Assembly: GCA_022376465.1 (NCBI GenBank)
Contig: JACDTU010000018.1
Location: 434,001 to 498,000, forward strand
Source of the DNA: Cubamyces lactineus
Taxonomy: Eukaryota; Basidiomycota; Agaricomycetes; Polyporales; Polyporaceae
DNA: 64,000 bases
Reading direction: 5' to 3'
Shown: positions 60,467-64,000 of the stretch, piece after piece
How positions within the stretch are numbered: position 1 is the first letter of the stretch
How the letters are laid out: every line of letters starts with the position of its first letter
Position numbers and translations under genes: made by a program
Notes under the pieces: model-generated
The model's database searches: none
The model's input: only the letters and a program-made list of their open reading frames with translations
Told to the model about the DNA's origin: nothing

Positions 60467-62502
60467 TCATAGCTTGGAGAGGAGGAGGCCGATGACAACG
60501 AAGAGGATCGTCGATGGCGGCGTGACGGCGCAATACGACCAGAAGATTGTCCGGCTAATCAGGCGCTCGAACGCGTCTCCCGACGCCGCTTGCGTGATCT
60601 GCGCCAACGTCAACGCAGGGGGTGACGCGATGAGCAGGACGTTCGACACCACGAACACCGGGCTACAAGAAGTAAAACGACTGTCAGCATGGGCAGCAAA
60701 TTGCACAAGGAGAGGAGGCACGTACTCGTCGAACACTTCCTGCAAATCGAACTTCGTGCACAGCACCATGACCGGGAGCAAGAGAAGCGGCGTGATGATC
60801 ATGCGCGACATAATCGCGACGATGACCGTCTTCGTCTCCCCTGGACGCATATTCTTCTTCGCCGACGCACCCAAAGCGCCACCACGCTCCGCCCTAGGCT
60901 TACTCGAGAACATCTCCCGGACGCTGTCCAACAACGACACCCTCGACTCGCTCCGCAACGGCTGCTCACGATGCTCCGGTAGCGCCGCGCGCTTCCGTGC
61001 GTCGCCCGCGTCTGGGGGCGTGTAAAAGTACGCTCCGAGGACGACGAGCGTGATGGGGATCGAGCAGTTGCCCGCGCTTGCGATCGCGCCCTTGACCGGT
61101 GGTAGGTGCTCATCCAACGCGTGTTGCAGTGGTTGTATGCAGGCGACGATGAGCGATGCGAGGGCTGCCCATAGCGGGGCGGTCATAAACTCGCGGAACG
61201 TGCGCCACGTATGTCGAACTTTACACTTGAGGCGGCGGATCCGGGACTGCCAGCGCGATGACGTAGGCTCTGTCGTAGCGCGACGCGACGGAGGTAGTTG
61301 CAAAACATCACCGTCATCGTCGAGATCGTTATCGTTGTCCTCGAACTCGGTCGTCGTTCCAGACACGGACGAGCCCGGGAGGTCCGTCCGGCGAGACGCG
61401 GGCGTGTTCGGAAACGAATAGAAGAATTTCCTGCCGTCGACCTCCTCGACAGAGACGCCGGGGTTTGAGCGGGATTGTGGCTTGATCCGCGAGTCCTGGG
61501 TGGATAGAGAGGTCGAGGAGGTTTCGTGGCGGAGGATGCGCTCTTCCTCAGCAGGTGGAGGGAAGGGAACTTCGTCAGGGGTCAACAGTGGGCTAGCTTC
61601 TCCTTCCTCGTCCACTTCCGTTTGTACGGGTTCCGGGTCAGCTTGAGAGAGGAGGCGGACGCCGTAGCTCCATCGGACCTGCAACGTTCATCGGTTATCG
61701 CGCTGACTTGAGGCATGGACTGAGGCATGGACGAAGTGTACGTACCACCATGCCCAAAGTGGAGTACAGCACGAGGTATGTGAGCGCCCGTCCCACCATG
61801 GCGTCGTCATTATCGTCGTCGCCCCACTTCAGCCCGGGGACTGTGACGACAAGACTTTGCATCAAGGCGATGGGGAGGGAATTTGAATTCATGAACATCG
61901 AAGCTGCTATCGCAAAGGACCTAACGGAAAGGATGAGCTCGGCGCGCACGTTGAATCCAGTGAAGATACACACCTTTGGGACCGCTTTAGCCTCATTACG
62001 ACGCTCAGCACATATGCGACCGCCATCGAGACCAGCGTGGTCACAACGAATACTATGGGAATGACCCATAGTTCTCGCAATTTTGCTGCGATTCCCATCC
62101 AATCAGGATATGCGGACGCCGGAGAGATATCGCAGGGACGCACCAGGAGATAAGAAGAACGCGACTTTGGAGAACAGGAGGGAAGGCGTGAATATAGACA
62201 CGTTCAGCCTGTTCAGTTTCTGCACATGAAAGGGTCAGCTTGGCGCGGATCCGGGGACGCGGCCACGAGCCGTGGCTGCATTTGGAGATGAAGGGCCGCG
62301 TAGATCGATAGGCGTACCTTCTGAGTATTCCTATCAAGGATGCCCTTCCGGGCGAGGAAGTAGCCAGTGAAACATATGAGGAAGACCTCAAGGATGGACT
62401 ATTAGATGATGTAGAGGTTAGCTCCAACCTGGATACCCAACCAGACAGGGTACCTACTTCGAAAGTGGTCTTGAGAAGAGGTGCTATAGGTGTCCCGGCC
62501 AT
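60467..62502 (-). CDS. auxin-efflux-carrier (PIN-like) family membrane protein
   Basis: Seven exons give 541 residues: 62502-62458, 62386-62318, 62219-62144, 62085-61974, 61920-61746, 61678-60726, 60662-60467. The N-terminal membrane bundle has TPIAPLLKTTFEVFLICF, TGYFLARKGILDRNTQK, NRLNVSIFTPSLLFSKVAFF and ASMFMNSNSLPIALMQSL (the conserved Asn/Pro crossover). A hydrophilic loop of about 210 residues carries acidic and Ser/Thr-rich stretches. The C-terminal bundle has FMTAPLWAALASLIVAC, GNCSIPITLVVLGAYF and SNVLLIASPPALTLAQITQA. The family moves small organic anions across the plasma or ER membrane. Fungal members are not shown to carry auxin. The intron 60725-60663 is 63 nt and stop-free, so retention would only insert 21 residues in the last loop. 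Confidence 0.88.
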
Positions 62503-64000
62503 CAACAAGAGAACAGCGCGCGAGCACGAGCAGAAAAGCGACGGTCGCAAAGGTCAATGAGAGGGACGAAGATGAGATGGGGACGCAGGAGCGTCGAGCG
62601 CGAGGGGCGGAGGGAGGGCAAGTAGCGGAGCGTGCGTCGAAGCGGGTTGTGTCATAGTTAAGCAGCTTGGTGGCGCCTCTGCCCAAGAGTTATCTTTCTC
62701 AGATAGCCTCAGATCTAGATCCTATCGCTCCCCGGCCTGGCCTCGGCCAAAGCCGGGGAGCCCCTGGGCTGTGTCTGGCGCCCGATAAGATAAGATCAAT
62801 CTGTGCTACTCCCCCGAGATTCGTACTGCAACTCCTTGCAGAACTAAGTACCACCATGAGCAAGCTTAAAAAGTGACTTCATCGAGCATATCATTAGGGT
62901 AAAATCACCCTTGGCGCACTCCCCATGGCGCGAAACATCATCGCCGCAGCTGCCAAGCCCTCCTTTCCAACATCTTCGCTTCCTCCAAATGTCCAAGAGC
63001 TGTCGGAGTTGCTACAAGCGCGACACTTGGCGCTCGACTCAATTCGATCCGTGGGCTGCGGGATCGAGGGGACGAACGTGCGTCGACCAGCCTGTCTCTA
63101 TCATTCTACCCGTGGCCTGGCATGGGAGAGCTGATTCATAAAGTATCGTGGGCTTTTGATTGCTGCTTGAAGTCAAGTCCTTGTCTTGGCGTCGGGGACT
63201 CGGACTCCACTCACACTGGGCAGCGCATGTTTGCCAAGTCGAACCAGGCGGTATTATCAGTCTAAGGGCAGGACTGCACCGACATTCATACTACGCCAAT
63301 GATGCGGCGGTACTGGCGAACACGTCATGGCTAGCTTATCAGGTAGATGAATCACTGGATGCGACGCCCAAGTACATTGAGAAGCCTTGGCTCGGGGCAA
63401 CAATGCGAACGCAATTCCAAAGTGCTTCGTCATGAGACATATGATACAACGTGACGCTCAAATCACAGGCGTCATCCATATCTACGAGTGACAAACTCAG
63501 GTAGCCTTCAAAACCCAAGGAGCATCAGTCGTCTCTAAGCTCAGGCCGACATACCGACGTGTTCCAGGGACTGAACGTCATGACGAGCGATGATGATAGA
63601 TCGCTGAGTGAAGCACAGAACCCTCGAGACAGGACAACCAGAAAGAGCGAGCATTCCTAGACAAGCGTCGACCAAAGAAGAAAACACTTTCGTGTCGGAG
63701 GTCGGGTTAACTTACTTTCTCAGTTGGGCATTAAGTTGGCACCACGGATATTCTATGGGGTGCCTTGGCCCAAGGATACACCAGCAGAGTCGTGCGTGAG
63801 GATAGGAGGAAGCCACTGGATAAAGTTTGGGGACAAAGTCTGGGGACAAAGTCTGGGGAGATGTCTGGACGCGGGTAGAGCGCACTCGAAGGATTCTAAG
63901 CACGGCTCGTCCAACCAAGCATCTCGAGTAAGCTGGCCGTGGTGAAGGACGCACCGGCAGCACCAATGTCAAGCTCCCCCAGATCCTTCGTGCCTTGATG
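62503..64000. other. right-end region, no gene recognised
   Basis: About 1.5 kb with only short frames (for example 62925-63134 plus). A 13-mer, ggggacaaagtct, is tandemly repeated at 63829-63854. A gene entering from the right edge cannot be excluded. Confidence 0.4.

Overview
The window is nuclear DNA of a filamentous basidiomycete, most likely an agaricomycete of polypore type (inference). The evidence is dense short introns (about 48-70 bp, GT-AG), many small exons, a DUF6699-like protein and a perilipin, and housekeeping genes that are clearly fungal in sequence. Exon structures below were assembled by hand from reading frames, splice consensus and phase. Each multi-exon model given closes in frame, but none is backed by transcripts.

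Layout, left to right. 1-472: end of a Cys/Met-metabolism PLP enzyme. 652-5472: a Vps3/TGFBRAP1-type vacuolar sorting protein in two head-to-head halves; the C-terminal half is on the minus strand and the N-terminal CNH half on the plus strand. 6248-8787: disordered protein with a DUF6699-like C-terminus. 9364-11339: Sds23-type CBS protein. 12155-13340: perilipin. 14559-15799: predicted tail-anchored protein with a three-fold repeat. 16209-18317: type-B carboxylesterase. 18971-21291: MFS sugar transporter. 21955-28505: an old-yellow-enzyme type flavin oxidoreductase gene split by a 5,068-bp Ty1/copia retrotransposon (22729-27796) with LTRs that look identical, a 5-bp target duplication and an intact 1,452-codon gag-pol frame. 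29674-31030: Lunapark. 31830-34291: SPFH/band-7 protein. 35048-36197: protein with a C-terminal Zn2Cys6 cluster. 38049-41689: trehalose-6-phosphate phosphatase (Tps2). 42379-44783: three-RRM SR/RGG protein (Gbp2/Hrb1-like). 45446-46488: single-pass membrane protein. 47770-49390 and 49698-52368: divergent pair, a MFSD5-type transporter and SEC23. 52972-55577: DHA1-type MFS transporter with very small exons. 56541-57508: MICOS subunit Mic26/Mic27. 58735-59624: basic protein with an eIF4E-binding-like motif. 60467-62502: auxin-efflux-carrier family protein. 62503-64000: nothing recognised.

The genes are mostly unrelated housekeeping and transport functions, and I see no biosynthetic cluster. Several concern membranes and trafficking (Vps3, SEC23, Lunapark, perilipin, MICOS, SPFH), but there is no sign of co-regulation beyond the two divergent promoters.

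The two observations most worth following are the split, inverted Vps3 gene, whose halves together appear to cover the whole protein, and the very recent copia insertion that breaks the oxidoreductase gene. No previously undescribed multi-gene system was found.
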